From positions 18,250,465-18,314,464 of the forward strand of contig CALNVZ010003426.1 in assembly GCA_940671915.1 (NCBI GenBank): DNA of 64,000 nt. Direction: 5' to 3'. Below, in pieces: positions 33,201 through 41,088 of the stretch. The stretch comes from Paracentrotus lividus (Eukaryota > Echinodermata > Echinoidea > Camarodonta > Echinidae). How positions within the stretch are numbered: the stretch's first letter is position 1; each line of letters begins with the position of its first letter. Made by a program: the position numbers and the translations under genes. The notes beneath the pieces were generated by a model. The model saw only the letters and a list, made by a program, of their open reading frames with translations, was not told where the DNA came from and searched no databases.

Positions 33201-33508
33201 GTCAACTGGTTCGTCAGTTCCCGTCGCTTCACGACGGGGGCTGGTCGGTTTATCCCCATTCGTTTAAAACGCGCATATATATTGTCGCCCGTGCTTTGGC
33301 TATGCGTGGGCTAGAACTATCAGCTGGGCCTGCGCCTTGGGCGTGGCTGAGCTGAGCACTAGGCCCTAGCCTAGGGCCGCCCATCCACGTACCGTATTTT
33401 AAGTGCTAAACTTTGACCTTGTAAAGACTTTATCTAATTTAAAACGTTTAATTTTCTCACCTGGTGCCTTGCAAATGCACCCCGGAACATTTGACTTTGC
33501 TTCTCCAT
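18102..33508 (-). CDS. M1AP: M1AP (meiosis 1 associated protein), 12 exons
   Basis: M1AP acts in the germ line; in mammals its loss arrests spermatocytes in meiosis I, and it is linked to crossover maturation. Twelve exons, all with GT/AG boundaries and together 1509 nt (about 502 residues; the human protein is about 530), match the family in order. Diagnostic blocks are VLLVDFSLPF, ACNMTGPARLP, VRGNFSRLQ, CDLQERF, RPTACWKLDWEELDSNQQ, FHALCH and KPIAVKELMLP. Junction phases agree except exon 1 to 2 (one base short) and exon 5 to 6 (one base extra, in an A6 run). Either indels or a missed exon could explain these. The gene is convergent with DDB1. Introns 3-12 hold exon-seeded tandem arrays, and intron 7 holds a non-LTR element. 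Recognition of the family is firm; the first and last exons rest on splice phase and open frame, not similarity. Confidence 0.93.
18258..18632. other. M1AP intron 11, exon-proximal part
   Basis: AT-rich, no repeat structure recognised up to the fold-back fragment. Confidence 0.5.
18633..18778. mobile_element. Small TU-like fold-back relative
   Basis: Starts TTCTAGGACAACTATCCCC and ends AGGGTAGTTGTCCTGG, with inner ACAATTACCCCCCCCC and its inverse GGGGGGTAGCTGTCC. It shares the GTTGTCC core with the arrays at 1-254, 1647-2002 and 8147-8176. Confidence 0.7.
18779..19175. mobile_element. MITE with GTTTCACAAAGAGTTAAG ends, containing another MITE
   Basis: Left GGGTCGTTTCACAAAGAGTT and right AACTCTTTGTGAAACACCCC are inverted over about 45 bp. 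A separate TACTGTATAA...TTATACAGTA element sits inside at 18889-19091. Confidence 0.85.
18889..19091. mobile_element. Nested 203-bp MITE with TACTGTATAA ends
   Basis: Perfect 10-bp TIRs TACTGTATAA and TTATACAGTA, with an interior of TTTTCGCG-type words. The elements at 10425 and 14855 look related. Confidence 0.8.
19204..19341 (-). CDS. M1AP: M1AP exon 11
   Basis: CCCAG acceptor and CAG|GTACG donor, 46 codons in phase 0. It begins LEVLDKYNPL (the family has a YNPL motif here) and ends RRGRQPAASSMQ. Confidence 0.88.
19736..20060 (-). repeat. Tandem array seeded by the M1AP exon 10 donor end
   Basis: On the minus strand the last ~55 bases of exon 10 plus donor (CTGACTATTTAGACCAGGTA) recur at about 20004-19966, 19965-19910 and 19792-19736 with a 50-60-bp period. 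The copies keep GTCTCAGATA and ATTTAG(A/C)CC(A/T)GG. A MITE (19795-19907) separates the last copy from the others. Confidence 0.85.
19795..19907. mobile_element. ~113-bp MITE, copy 2 (reverse orientation)
   Basis: AGGCCCATATTTAAAATACC to GGTTTTATGAATATAGGCCC. It is the inverted-orientation relative of 17501-17609, and both copies sit inside exon-derived arrays of the same gene. Confidence 0.8.
20011..20238 (-). CDS. M1AP: M1AP exon 10
   Basis: 76 codons in phase 0, CAG acceptor and CAG|GTAAAC donor. Contains FTILPSPAMSLLIKPIAVKE and LMLP, matching the family's strongest C-terminal block, and ends SDSLQLVSDYLDQ. Confidence 0.94.
20614..21138. mobile_element. 525-bp mariner-like MITE, copy 2
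   Basis: Left end TAGTGGGTCCCAAAAAAAAG and right end CTGGGACGCACTG, with flanking TA. It aligns along its length with 15291-15817 and lies in M1AP intron 9. Confidence 0.88.
21283..21396 (-). CDS. M1AP: M1AP exon 9
   Basis: 38 codons in phase 0: MFGQPMIARP, then TACWKLDWEELDSNQQNFHA and LCHLLHHR, the most diagnostic M1AP segment. TGTGTAG acceptor and AGG|GTAATT donor. Confidence 0.96.
21590..21935 (-). repeat. Tandem array seeded by the M1AP exon 8 donor
   Basis: Seven or so ~33-bp units whose minus-strand form is GGGAATATGTGACTCATTAG followed by TAAGTTA, i.e. the last ~20 coding bases of exon 8 plus its GTAAGT donor. The unit adjacent to the exon is nearly perfect, the next has about three changes, and more distant ones keep only GTCAC-ATATTCCCT words. 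Many copies retain a GTAAGT-like donor. Confidence 0.88.
21908..22030 (-). CDS. M1AP: M1AP exon 8
   Basis: 41 codons in phase 0: VTCGSHSKASTSSQSAASQ, then NPVMKLRVMQMVKLQGICDS and L, corresponding to the helical segment before the YGLPF/FGQPM region. Acceptor TTTTTTTGAAG and donor TTA|GTAAGT. Confidence 0.9.
22110..22505. repeat. ~100-bp intronic minisatellite, part 1
   Basis: Four degenerate units carrying TCTACTGAAGATGACAACAT and AAGTAAATAA. The same units resume at about 26740-27110, so the retrotransposon at 22506-26500 was inserted into a pre-existing array. Confidence 0.75.
22620..23561 (-). pseudogene. Error-rich duplicate of the RT segment next to the gap
   Basis: Matches 24894-25400 over about 500 bp, but with many single-base insertions and small duplications (for example TTTTTGCGCAAAAATGG for TTTTTGCAAAAATGG). 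Differences are almost all indels, the signature of unpolished long-read sequence. Probably a gap-filling artefact rather than a second element. Confidence 0.75.
23562..23586. other. Assembly gap, 25 N
   Basis: Exactly 25 N. A fixed small gap beside error-rich sequence suggests automated long-read gap filling. Confidence 0.98.
23587..25374 (-). pseudogene. Non-LTR reverse transcriptase, frameshifted
   Basis: Minus-strand blocks in order: PITEHFSLPFL..KYLKLLY (about 25090-25040), SFGFREKASTTHALIQFL (about 24990-24930), KKAFDCIDHNILL (about 24870), IGVPQGSILGPLSF (about 24700) and a LFADDI catalytic box (about 24605). A C-terminal block is NCKKRIVRII...PLFKKLRILTVL (about 24170-24080). All are typical of CR1/L2/Daphne-type elements. 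Frames change several times, so the copy is inactive as written. Confidence 0.85.
25375..26346 (-). CDS. Non-LTR retrotransposon apurinic-like endonuclease domain
   Basis: 323 codons open on the minus strand. Motifs of the exonuclease-III-like nuclease are visible: IHLNCRSLL, IALTETWL (catalytic Glu), RGGGVGLCIYKN, GVFYRPPDKS and VVLLGDFNIDLN. The C-terminal part (NHPTRITQSTATLIDNIF, then SDHFPIF with the catalytic SDH) is also present. The endonuclease nicks target DNA to prime reverse transcription. The frame ends in a stop before the RT, so the ORF is truncated; a short indel would join it to the RT at 25370. Confidence 0.92.
   Translation of the reverse strand: MDDEGFNFSIDRLNQELLSHSKNILSAIHLNCRSLLRNYDDIQILLNLIKYTFKVIALTETWLNDESAPSNIFNEYIFLGSQRNDKRGGGVGLCIYKNIKYILRPDLNLFCNTCETLFIEIPKPLKNVIIGVFYRPPDKSPNEFNSFLRQTLEIINQERKEVVLLGDFNIDLNKMNVFNYVNEFSDMLSSFSFNSLINHPTRITQSTATLIDNIFSNSAPISHIISGTIIADVSDHFPIFSLFDFSFENERHHVNINKRQINDDNINTFIVKVAESVYHFEFTHYNFEYDPDLLYDKFITVIMDLYTTSFITIVNMVKISAEV
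26740..27110. repeat. ~100-bp intronic minisatellite, part 2
   Basis: Continuation of the array at 22110-22505 on the far side of the retrotransposon (TCTACTGAAGATGACAACAT at 26990-27009, GATGATCTAAAACAC and relatives on the minus strand). I find no link to a flanking exon end, unlike the other arrays of this gene. Confidence 0.7.
27161..27246 (-). CDS. M1AP: M1AP exon 7
   Basis: Enters with two bases completing a codon from exon 6, then MSSDKLVLKCDLQERFLDPL and MLPFNAQF, ending in phase 0 at TTT|GTAAGT. CDLQER is a near-invariant family block. Confidence 0.94.
27742..27814 (-). CDS. M1AP: M1AP exon 6
   Basis: TTTTCAG acceptor; SFFTGWFHDCGTDREQLHLL then FPNG and donor GGAG|GTAAAC. It matches the family FF..WLH..GTD.EQ.HLL block. 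The start phase disagrees by one base with exon 5. The plus-strand A6 run at 27807-27812 is the likely place of a one-base insertion. Confidence 0.9.
27885..28006. mobile_element. Small TU-like fold-back relative
   Basis: CCAGAACAACTACCC at the left and GGGGATAGTTGTCCTAGAACC at the right, with a C13 tract inside. Same core and end as the elements at 18633 and 8147. Confidence 0.65.
28007..28640. other. M1AP intron 5, no repeat recognised
   Basis: AT-rich; no exon, hairpin or element ends recognised. Confidence 0.5.
28641..28749 (-). CDS. M1AP: M1AP exon 5
   Basis: Acceptor TTTGTAG|AAG (a tandem NAG acceptor, TAG or GAAG). Reads KILVVSLSSPEDTLVCSN, then TSSTDNLTGILDVTTIEP, ending with one extra base at CCAG|GTAAAT. 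The ILDVTTIE stretch aligns with the family SILGTDID region. Phase from exon 4 is correct with the TAG acceptor. Confidence 0.85.
28722..29570 (-). repeat. Tandem array seeded by the M1AP exon 5 acceptor
   Basis: About eight to nine units of 60-95 bp. On the plus strand each has GAGACTCACTACAAGAATCT, TCTACAAAGTTAAAACA and CAATCACTCAAATT; on the minus strand this is TAACTTTGTAGAAGATTCTT, i.e. the exon 5 acceptor plus its first ~35 coding bases. A simpler ~32-bp subunit (GGACATGATTCAAAACACAA) is amplified at 28810-28985. Here the array extends upstream from the acceptor, in contrast to the donor-side arrays. Confidence 0.88.
29571..30008. other. M1AP intron 4, remaining part
   Basis: Unique-looking AT-rich DNA with a GA-rich stretch at 29949-29996. 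No further structure. Confidence 0.5.
30009..30122 (-). CDS. M1AP: M1AP exon 4
   Basis: 38 codons, phase 0: TTSFSCQLEVIIITCKEGG then TVSKQLDQILTEIDLESLR; TATAG acceptor and AGG|GTATGT donor. Matches the family's LEITILT..GKEVVKQLEE block. Confidence 0.92.
30821..31200 (-). mobile_element. 5'-truncated L2/CR1-like 3' end
   Basis: An (ATTCA)n tract at 30821-30846 followed by TTTATTAAACCATAAAAAAG on the plus strand. Read on the minus strand it is a 3'UTR ending in an AATTGAATTG-type tail, as at 22507. No coding part remains. Confidence 0.6.
31259..31417 (-). CDS. M1AP: M1AP exon 3
   Basis: 53 codons, phase 0: NLFPLQHVRGNFSRLQNALH, then ELKTFPVSKDSNLPQALQDA and VMQFKRQSQTLRQ. TTGACAG acceptor and CAG|GTAAAT donor. 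The GNF.RLQ block and QFK..S motif are family features. Confidence 0.93.
31874..32034 (-). CDS. M1AP: M1AP exon 2
   Basis: TTGACAG acceptor; two bases then RVLLVDFSLPFSSEICYDLH, QALEHTLALACNMTGPARLP and FFGLFALGNHSEY, ending at TAT|GTAGGC. It matches the N-terminal LLIVHIALPSW/GPSRM region of the family. One base is missing to join exon 1 in frame. Confidence 0.93.
32104..32290 (-). mobile_element. Possible short L2/CR1-like 3' fragment
   Basis: ATTCAATTCAATTCACATTC at the boundary, then AT-rich sequence resembling the 3'UTRs at 22546 and 30846. Weak. Confidence 0.35.
32690..32721. other. Perfect GC-rich hairpin
   Basis: ACAGCCCCGT and ACGGGGCTGT are inverted around TGCCGAAGGCG, giving a 10-bp stem extended by GCC/GGC. 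It sits alone in M1AP intron 1; role unknown. Confidence 0.75.
33461..33508 (-). CDS. M1AP: M1AP exon 1 (start codon)
   Basis: ATG then EKQSQMFRGAFARHQ to CAG|GTGAGA, 16 codons in phase 0. Chosen because it is the only ATG-led stretch with a consensus donor upstream of exon 2 and lies at the edge of a more GC-rich region. N-termini of this family vary, so there is no similarity support. Confidence 0.6.
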
Positions 33509-33867
33509 GATTCGATCACTGGAAGCTAGCTGTTTCGATGTGCCAAGCCCATACGCGCTCTGTTTACATCTAAATTAGATCTCTTATTATACACATACGG
33601 TACACGTACTGGCGCGGTACGTTGTTGGTGTGAATCCCATACCCCCATTCCCACCCCCCCCCCCCCTCCTCCCAAGAAAGGGAAGGGCCCGTCGGGTTGT
33701 ATACTACCAAAGTTCTTCAGAAGAATATAGTAAATATAGTAACTATGGGTTTTAATTAAATCTGACCCTGAAAAAAAATGGGGAAAGGGTCCGGAGCTGA
33801 CACCCCTATCCTCTCCGACGAATTGCCCCCTTCTTCAGTAGGGTCAAATATTTTGTTTTCCCCTATA
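33509..33867 (-). promoter_or_regulatory. Presumed M1AP promoter region
   Basis: More GC-rich than the introns (ATACGCGCTC, CTGGCGCGGTACG) and directly upstream of exon 1; contains a C14 tract near 33653. No TATA box at a sensible distance. The call rests on position. Confidence 0.35.
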
Positions 33868-33992
33868 CACTCTAAAAACTGAAGTGCTTATTTATGGGTG
33901 CTCGTATAATGACTGCGCTTGAAATGCTAAATCAGCACCTGAAGTGCTGTTTTAGCACTTACCCAAGTGCTAATTTATCAACAACAAATTGT

Positions 33993-34075
33993 CAGTATGG
34001 GATTCGAACCGGGTTTACCTAGACATGGATGAGTACCGCTGACGTTACCAATAGACCAACGGAGATCTCCCTAAC
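33993..34075 (-). other. tRNA-like Pol III promoter, left end of the 3-kb element
   Basis: Minus strand: TTGGTCTATTGGTAACGTC (A-box-like, 34062-34044) and a perfect B box GGTTCGAATCC (34010-34000). The body does not fold into a convincing cloverleaf and no acceptor-stem complement is evident, so it is not called a tRNA gene. Confidence 0.65.
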
Positions 34076-34094
34076 TTGCTTGAATTATGAAAGC

Positions 34095-35450
34095 ATATTA
34101 TGGGTGCCGATTGTGGGGGGGGGTGTGAGGTGCACCCCCCCCCCCAATATTTTGATATCAAGAAAATAAAAAATGTCATATTATATGCGTATAAATCTAC
34201 CCATTACAAATTCGTTATCAACTAAAAAACTTTTATGACATTATTATAATTATTATTTTGCAGTCTAAAATGCATATTTCTAACGTTTTCAAAAATCCAA
34301 AATTGTCTCACTCTTTCGTTAGTCTTCCTCGTGTATGCCTCATATACTTTAGTAATCATGTAATACACAATACACCGTGTATAATAGAAGCGCAGATGTT
34401 TCACTATTCAAAATTGGGGGGGGGGGGTTCTAATCGATGATAATCAGGGGCACCGATCCCAGGGTGCATAGGGGACAGGTGCCTCGATAAGTAAAGCTGA
34501 TGCCATAAATATTCCCCATTACACCATGATGTTCCGCTTCTAATCACCAGTGAAAGCCTTCTAGCCCTCCATCAATTTCCAACTATGATTGAAACGCTAC
34601 AAATACCATTTTCAGTTCAGTATTATTGAGAAAATTTTAAGCTCGAGCTTCGCACTCGTATTACAGCCCTATGAATTCGACGATATACTATTATGCATTG
34701 GCAGCGATCCTGGGGGGACGGGGGGGGGACGTGTCCCCCCCCCCCTCGATTTTTTTTTTCTGGGGGATCGTCCCCCCTCGATTTTTAAAGCTTAACATAG
34801 TTTTATGTAGTGATTAGCTTGTGAAGCTAATAAAGAGGTAAAATGTATGTCAAATACAATGCTTAATGTTATTATAAGGCAAAATTTTCGACTCGCGCTT
34901 CGCACTCGCAAACATTTTCATTAGTTTCTGCATAATGTGCGAAGTATGCAAATTTTTAGTGTAATATTTTTCGCTTTCGGGTGTTTTCGTCCCCCCCCCC
35001 CACCCCCATCGTGACATGAAATCGCCGCGCTTGCTCAAATGCATAATAATGTCCATGTGTGTATATCTATAGACATTACATCATGATGGCCCCCTTTAAT
35101 ACACCAGATAAAGCCCCTTCCCGGTTTCGCGTTCGCATTATTCTACAATATAATTATGTCCCTTTTCATGTCATATTATTGAGAAAATTTTCAGCTCGCG
35201 CTTCGCACTCGCACAATGAATGTGAAAATATGCTAGTAGATACATGAATGCAAGTGTGTATACCTGTAGCCATTAAATCATCATGTCCCCCTTTAACAAA
35301 CCAGTTAAAGCCCCTTCCTCGTTTCGCGCTCGCATTATGATACAAAACTAATGTCCCATTTTATTTCTTTGAGAAAATTTTCAGCTCGCGCTTCGCGCTC
35401 GCATTATACAATAAATAATGTTTCATATTTATATGGATGTGTGTATACAA
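34095..35450. repeat. Interspersed ~1.35-kb repeat, copy 1 (CGCGCTTCGC units)
   Basis: Begins with GATTGTGGGGGGG...CCCCCCAATATTTTGATATC and continues with ~230-bp units containing TTGAGAAAATTTTCAGCTCG, CGCTTCGC(A/G)CTCGC, CATCATGATGGCCCCCTTTAA. A second copy with the same order is at 52137-53480. Confidence 0.75.
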
Positions 35451-36653
35451 ACATTACCCCTCCCCAACAATGGACACTGCGATCATTTACCATCGTATGT
35501 GTCACATTGAGGAAAAGAGGAAATATCGACGATCATCCCCCCCCCCCCCAATCGCCAAAACAAATCGACACCATTGAAAGCATAGGCCATCATAGTACAC
35601 TGTTCGTCATAAAGGTGGAATATTTTTTTCTGGCTCAAGCGACATTATGTTGCTCCGTTATTAATTTCTTGAATGTGTTTGTCACCGCTTTCACTTTCTG
35701 GGATCCTGGGTATATCTTGGACGTTCCTTCAACCCTTCCCGGGGATTTTTCTTCCAAAAAGTTTGTCACCCCCAGAAGATGGCCATTTCCGTCATTTTTT
35801 CTTATTTTGGGGGCCCTTTTTTGTTCACGCGACCCACCAAGGCCCCCTCAGTCCTATCCCAAGGAAATACGTCTGAGGTGGAGATTTGTTATTGCTCTTT
35901 AAATTAAATCTAGAGTTATGGTTACATAATTGTCTAGGGGAGGGATCAAAATTTATTTTGATTGGGGTTCAACATTCTTTTTTTTTCACCATGGAAATTT
36001 CTATCTTCCCTAAATTGTATTGTAAAATCTCAACCAAACATAAATCAAAATAAAATATTATCAATAATGACTATTTACAGCCTTGTCATCAAGGCTAAAC
36101 ACAATTTAAAGGGAAAATGATGATATTTAAGGGTTAAGGTGGTTTTTCATTTCTTTTGTTTTTAGCATATATATGGAATAAAACATTCCGAATTTTCACC
36201 AATCTCGTTTTTTACTTCAACCCCTCCCCTAGACAAAAGACCTAAGCCTGTCCCCAGAAATATAGATTTAACTTAAAGAACAATATAAAACAGTACACCT
36301 CAGTCGCGTTTCCTGGGGGTAGGACTGAGGGGGGCTTGATCGGCCGGGAAAACAAAAAGGGGCCCCAAAATGAGAAAAAATGATAAAAATGGGCATCACA
36401 TGGGGTGACAAAGTTTTTTTGGAAAACGGTCCACGTGAAGGGTTGGGAGAATGTCAAAGATATAGCCAGGGTCCCAAAAAGTAAAAGCAGGGACAAACAT
36501 ATTCAAGAAATTAGATCGAGTCAGAGCAAAATCATGTCGCTATAGCGGCAAAAAAAATATTCCACCTTTATGACGGACAGTGTAGATAATTATGGCAACT
36601 TTGAAGAAAGTTTATCATGAAACATTATGATCTGCTGGTAATCGTGAGATGTA

Positions 36654-36715
36654 AATTGGTCTAACGTGCTCGTAAGCGCTTCTCATCCAGGGGACCAAGG
36701 TTCGAATCCCAACAA
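36654..36715 (+). other. tRNA-like Pol III promoter, right end of the 3-kb element
   Basis: AATTGGTCTAACGTGCTCG (A-box-like) and a perfect B box GGTTCGAATCC (36699-36709), about 40 bp apart. It is oriented outward, toward the right TIR, mirroring the left one. Confidence 0.65.
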
Positions 36716-36874
36716 AGTCACGCCATTTTTGCCCATTTTTGCTGAAAGGTAAGCTCACGTGAACGTGCTATAATATAAAACAGCACTTTGGGTGCAGTCA
36801 CTATTTTTAAGCTCTTAAAAAGTGCTGATTTCAGCCTCTGAAGTGCTAAAAAGAGCACTTCAGTTTTTAGAGTG

Positions 36875-38104
36875 TATAGGCCTACCCCAACCCAATATTT
36901 CTAAAAGAGACAATACGTTCAAAATCAAGTATACAGTAGGCCTGTAGCAGGCGCGGATACAGGGGCGGGGTGCGAGCGCCCGCAGCAATAATTATTGCAA
37001 GATGAAATAAAATGCGTTCATTTTGGAGCAATGATTTTTTTTTTTTCATTTCTTCCATTTCAATTTCTTCTGAAGAACAAACACACTTCATTTTTGCTAG
37101 TTCCGGATTCTTAGAGATACCCCTAAAAAGTAGAGGAAGCCGTGTGAAAAACACCCCCCCCCCCATAACAGGCTTTGGGATAGAGACTAAAAATTACCCC
37201 CCATTAACTTTACATTTTACATAGAGTAGAATTGATATGTTTTTACTCTTTTTTTTTTTTTCTTCTTGTTTTTGTTTGGGGGGCGGGCCCGCTCGGGCTC
37301 CGGATCCGTGCGTGTGTACGAATTCGTTTACAACCTATAATTTGAAATAGTAAAAAAACAACAACAACAACAACAAGGTATATAGGTCCGTGTATAGAAC
37401 TGTTTTCACTAGAGTTTTGCTGCCCATGTTTAAATATTCTAAAGGCGCTATTTTCATTTTAAAGAGAAAATATAATATTCATTTTTGGTATGTACGCGCT
37501 CTTATTTCTTTTTAAAGGGAGCTGATCATCAGCTCGTGAGAAATTAAAACAAAGAAATATAGGGCAAGATGTGTGAAAAACCCATACTTTCATTTCAATA
37601 TACGGAAAATTTCCGGCTCGCGCTTCGCGCTCGCAACGTTAACCCCTAGATTACGACCCAATCACTGATTCTTGATGCCCAGATATACGAAGTGATTGTG
37701 GGGGAAAAAAAGAGAAAAAAATGGACCTTGGTCCCGATTGACCAACCGAACCTTAACTTTATGGTCGGTACTTTAAAAAAACAATAATACCACAGTTTTT
37801 TAAAGCTTCGTTTCGTTTCGTTTCGTATCTGCAGCATTTCTGAAAAAGTGGGATTTTTTTCCCCTTTTGGGGGGGGGGGGGTCAAGCGGACCCCTGCTTG
37901 CCAGGGGCGGGGGTAGGCCTACCCCTTGTTACGGGCCTGGATACGAACCTGAAAATAGGGGAATTTGTTTAAGCACATTATAGCCCGTGAGCATTTTGTA
38001 TACATTCATGAGCCCCTTATGAAAGAAGCGCATAATTTACAACAGGAGAAACCGTTTTAATATAGCACAGACGAGCGCGGAGCGCGAGCGAAAGAATATT
38101 CCAC
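36875..38104. other. Repeat-derived DNA, no gene
   Basis: Contains fragments of G/C-tract elements (36949-36975 GCGCGGATACAGGGGCGGGG; 37860-37945 TCAAGCGGACCCCTGCTTGC), an AAC microsatellite near 37358 and single CGCGCTTCGCGCTCGC motifs at about 37617 and (reversed) 38069. No coding frame recognised. Confidence 0.5.
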
Positions 38105-38108
38105 TTAA

Positions 38109-38871
38109 CCCTAATCAGACTGGGGTGTTTTGGTAGCTGTCAAGACTGGGGGGGGGGCCATGATGGCCCCCCCCCCCTAAGATCTCGGTCGCCGATTCGC
38201 GCGACCGCGCCGAAAATTTGCACGATGGTAGTGAGCCATGTAATCTACAAGACTGCGTTGTAAATTTTTCCAAAATAATATGAATTTTTTTTATATGAAT
38301 TAATTATGCTAATTTATGCATGAAATCATACTTTTTGCTCTAATTGAAAAAATAAAGCTCCTAGAATGCTAATTTTGTGTATTATTATTCCTTATAGCAT
38401 TCCTAACAATTGTACTAGAAAAAAATTCTCGTTTCAAAATTAATTTCTTATGTATTTTATTGTTTTATGAATTTCTTATGTATTTCTTTGTTTTTTCGAC
38501 TTTTTGTTTTTCTTTTTTTTTACGCAAAAATCATTTAAGAGCCATTTTTAAGCATAAATATGCTAAAATAAATTGATTTCAGCCAATGAAAGTGAAAATA
38601 ACAATATCTTTATGAATTAGGTGAGAAAACTCAATTTGCATTGACTTTGTACACAAAATCACGTTTTTGAGCCATTTTCGGTCTGACGATATTTTTGAAA
38701 ATCGTGCAGCGTCGTAACGGTACGACCGATTTTTGCGAAAATGGTTTCAAAAGATGCGCGAGACTCGAAAATAAAAAGTCAGCAAGCGGCGCGATCAGAA
38801 ATTTCGTGCGGCGGAGTGGTCCGGAAAATGTCGAGGGGGGGCCATGATGGCCCCCCCCAGTCTGATTAGGG
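38109..38871. mobile_element. 763-bp TTAA-flanked TIR element
   Basis: TTAA (38105-38108) then CCCTAATCAGACTGGGG; right end CCCCAGTCTGATTAGGG then TTAA (38872-38875). A G7-CCATGATGG-C7 palindrome sits just inside each end. A TTAA target duplication with these TIRs fits piggyBac or Kolobok superfamilies. Non-autonomous: only AT-rich filler inside. Confidence 0.88.
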
Positions 38872-38934
38872 TTAAGGAACTGAAACCATGGTATTTCAAG
38901 CTGCTTTAATTTCTTATGTTATTCAATGCAGAGC

Positions 38935-39100
38935 ATTTTTGCAATGAAGGGGGGGGTTCGCCCTTCTTCCTTTCCTTTTCTTTCTCTCTCTCTCTTTTTT
39001 TTTTTTTTTTTTTTTTTTGTCAAGCGGACCCTACTCGCCAGCGGGGGGGGGGGGGTTCGTTCGAACCCCCCTGGTTACGGGCCTGCCATGTTCATCACAA
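38935..39100. repeat. Low-complexity element end (polypyrimidine, G-tract, TTCGAACCCCCC)
   Basis: CTCTCTCTC, T28, then GTCAAGCGGACCC and a G12 tract followed by GGTTACGGGCCTG. The same word order occurs at 37855-37945, so both are ends of one element family. Confidence 0.55.
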
Positions 39101-39257
39101 GCATGAACACCTAATATACCAAAAGTATACAAAAAATTGGTAGGGGAACGAGTACCGAAGATACGGGAGATGTTACTCGATCTTTCAAATTAAATATGTA
39201 TCATAATTTGGGGTTCATAAATTAGTTTTCTTTTAATGATAATTTTCTAAGTGTTTG

Positions 39258-39330
39258 TTATTATTATTTTTTTTATTATTCACTCGTCGTATACTATAAC
39301 GAGTGAATAATAATAAAAAAATAATAATAA
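39258..39330. other. Long AT-rich hairpin
   Basis: A ~30-bp arm ending TTTATTATTCACTCGT and its inverse ACGAGTGAATAATAATAAAA enclose an 11-nt loop. Complementarity is near perfect except in the T/A runs. Confidence 0.8.
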
Positions 39331-39654
39331 TAAAACAGACCTAGGGGCCTATAGGGCTATAGCCTATAGACAGCAAATAATCCCCCTCCCCGTCTGAGGA
39401 CCTAGGTATGTATCTACGCTACTAAATTCATAAACGGTAGGGCCTACGATAGGGTCAGGATTTCATGAGGGTTGGGGGGGGGGCCGGGGGCAACCTAATT
39501 TGAATTTCAGATTTTAACATGCACAGCCGAATGAGCGGTTTTCAATTTTTAGGCGGGCGTGCATCCCTGCCCCGCCTGGATCCACCACTGCTTTATCTCC
39601 CCCCTCCCATTAGAGCAAGGCCCAGAATATCCGATTTTAGGGTGGGGCATGCAG

Positions 39655-40130
39655 GCCAGTCAGGTCACACACGCCTAATTACCGACAGAGAGCAAAAAAT
39701 ATTCATGCGACCCAACCCTTCCGAAAATTTTTAAACTTTGAACAGCTGATAGACAAAATGTGTGCATATGATTCACATTTAAGAATGGTTATCGGAAGGG
39801 CATCATTAAGCTTCGTATGCTAAAACTGGGAAGAAATTAATGTTAAGGCTTGGCACTATATTAGAAGCGCAAGGTTGATATCAAATTCTTACTTTTGACT
39901 GCCAATTGAGTCAGTTTCGGCATGAGGGGGCGCTATATCGATTTATTTTTAAAATGAGCCGGTAAACAGCTAGTTTCTTGGCTAAATTAGAAGGAGGGAT
40001 AATTAGTCTATCCGTTCCACATGACCAATCACCGAGTGAATTTAAGGCTGATTTTATATAAATTTATCAAACCTCAAATTAACACAAAGTCTCAATGAGA
40101 TGATAATTACAGGTGTGGCGCCTGAAGGCC
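39655..40130 (+). repeat. Direct duplication, copy 1 (uninterrupted)
   Basis: From CAGGTCACACACGCCTAATT to AATTACAGGTGTGGCGCC. It repeats at 40721-41663 with ~97% identity outside homopolymers, but there carries a 470-bp insertion. Allelic (haplotype) duplication in the assembly is likely. Confidence 0.82.
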
Positions 40131-40720
40131 TTTTGAGGGTGTTTGATGACATTCGGATACCATATTTCGGGGTGGGTCGTAGAAAAGGCTTAAAACACGC
40201 TGCAATTATAATGTATTGGAATCATAGGTCCGTTTTAAAGTTTTAAGTATTTCATCAAACTTCTGGAAAGTCAAGTAGAGAGAGAGAGAGGGGGGGGGGG
40301 GCGGACCAGATGAAACCCATGTCCATTATTAACGTGTGTTTTGGGCTGCCAAACGTTTCTGACCTTAACAGAAGCCCCGACCCCCTCCGGCTCTTTCTCT
40401 CTCTTTTTCTCTCTTCGAATGTTTTAAACATGTTAAATTTTTGTTTTATTGAAGGGGGGGGGGGGGGGTTATTTCATGATTGCAGCCCTCCTCCTCCAAT
40501 CGTTGCAAGGTATACAATAAAAATTCAGTAAAACCAATACACGCTGTAGCCTATGGTGACTTCTATAGCTAATACAGCCGTGTGCAAGGGCTCATTCTTT
40601 TACCTCTAAGTTGACTTTTACTAATGTAAATTGCAAAATTTGGTAGCATTCTTCTCAGTAGGAGATATTCGTTATGTTGAAATAAAAATATTTTTGATTT
40701 TTCGAATTCACCTACAATAC

Positions 40721-41054
40721 AGGTCACCACGCCTAATTACCGACAGAGAGAAAAATATTCATGCGACCCAACCCTTCCGAAAATTTTAAAACTTTGAACA
40801 GCTGATTAGACAAAAATGTGTGCATATTATGATTCACATTTAAGAATGGTTATCGGAATGGCAATCATTAAGCTTCGTATGTTAAAACTGGGAAGAAATT
40901 CAGGCGCGTATCCAGGATTTGGACCCCGGGGGGCCCGATGTGATTTTGATTTTGGCGTGGTGGCTCCAGAAAGGTTCACCCTATTTCTTTCCCTGTTACA
41001 CGGGCGAGCCAAAAGGTACACTCAAATTTTACACGTCACGCTGGCGGCGATAAG

Positions 41055-41088
<34 letters not shown>

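Larger units (their letters stand above)
33868..36874. mobile_element. 3.0-kb TIR element with subterminal tRNA-like sequences
   Basis: Ends CACTCTAAAAACTGAAGTGC (33868) and its inverse GCACTTCAGTTTTTAGAGTG (36855-36874), with TATA-like flanks. Just inside each end is a tRNA-like promoter, minus at ~34000-34062 and plus at ~36654-36709. The interior contains ~230-bp repeats bearing CGCGCTTCGC(A/G)CTCGC and polyG/polyC tracts. No transposase recognised. Confidence 0.75.

Noticed and set aside
33993..34075. Functional tRNA gene
   Set aside because: Boxes are good but the body has no convincing cloverleaf, and it is part of a repeated element end.
38916..39143. Poly-Phe and poly-Ser frames
   Set aside because: Translations of CT and T runs in a low-complexity element end.
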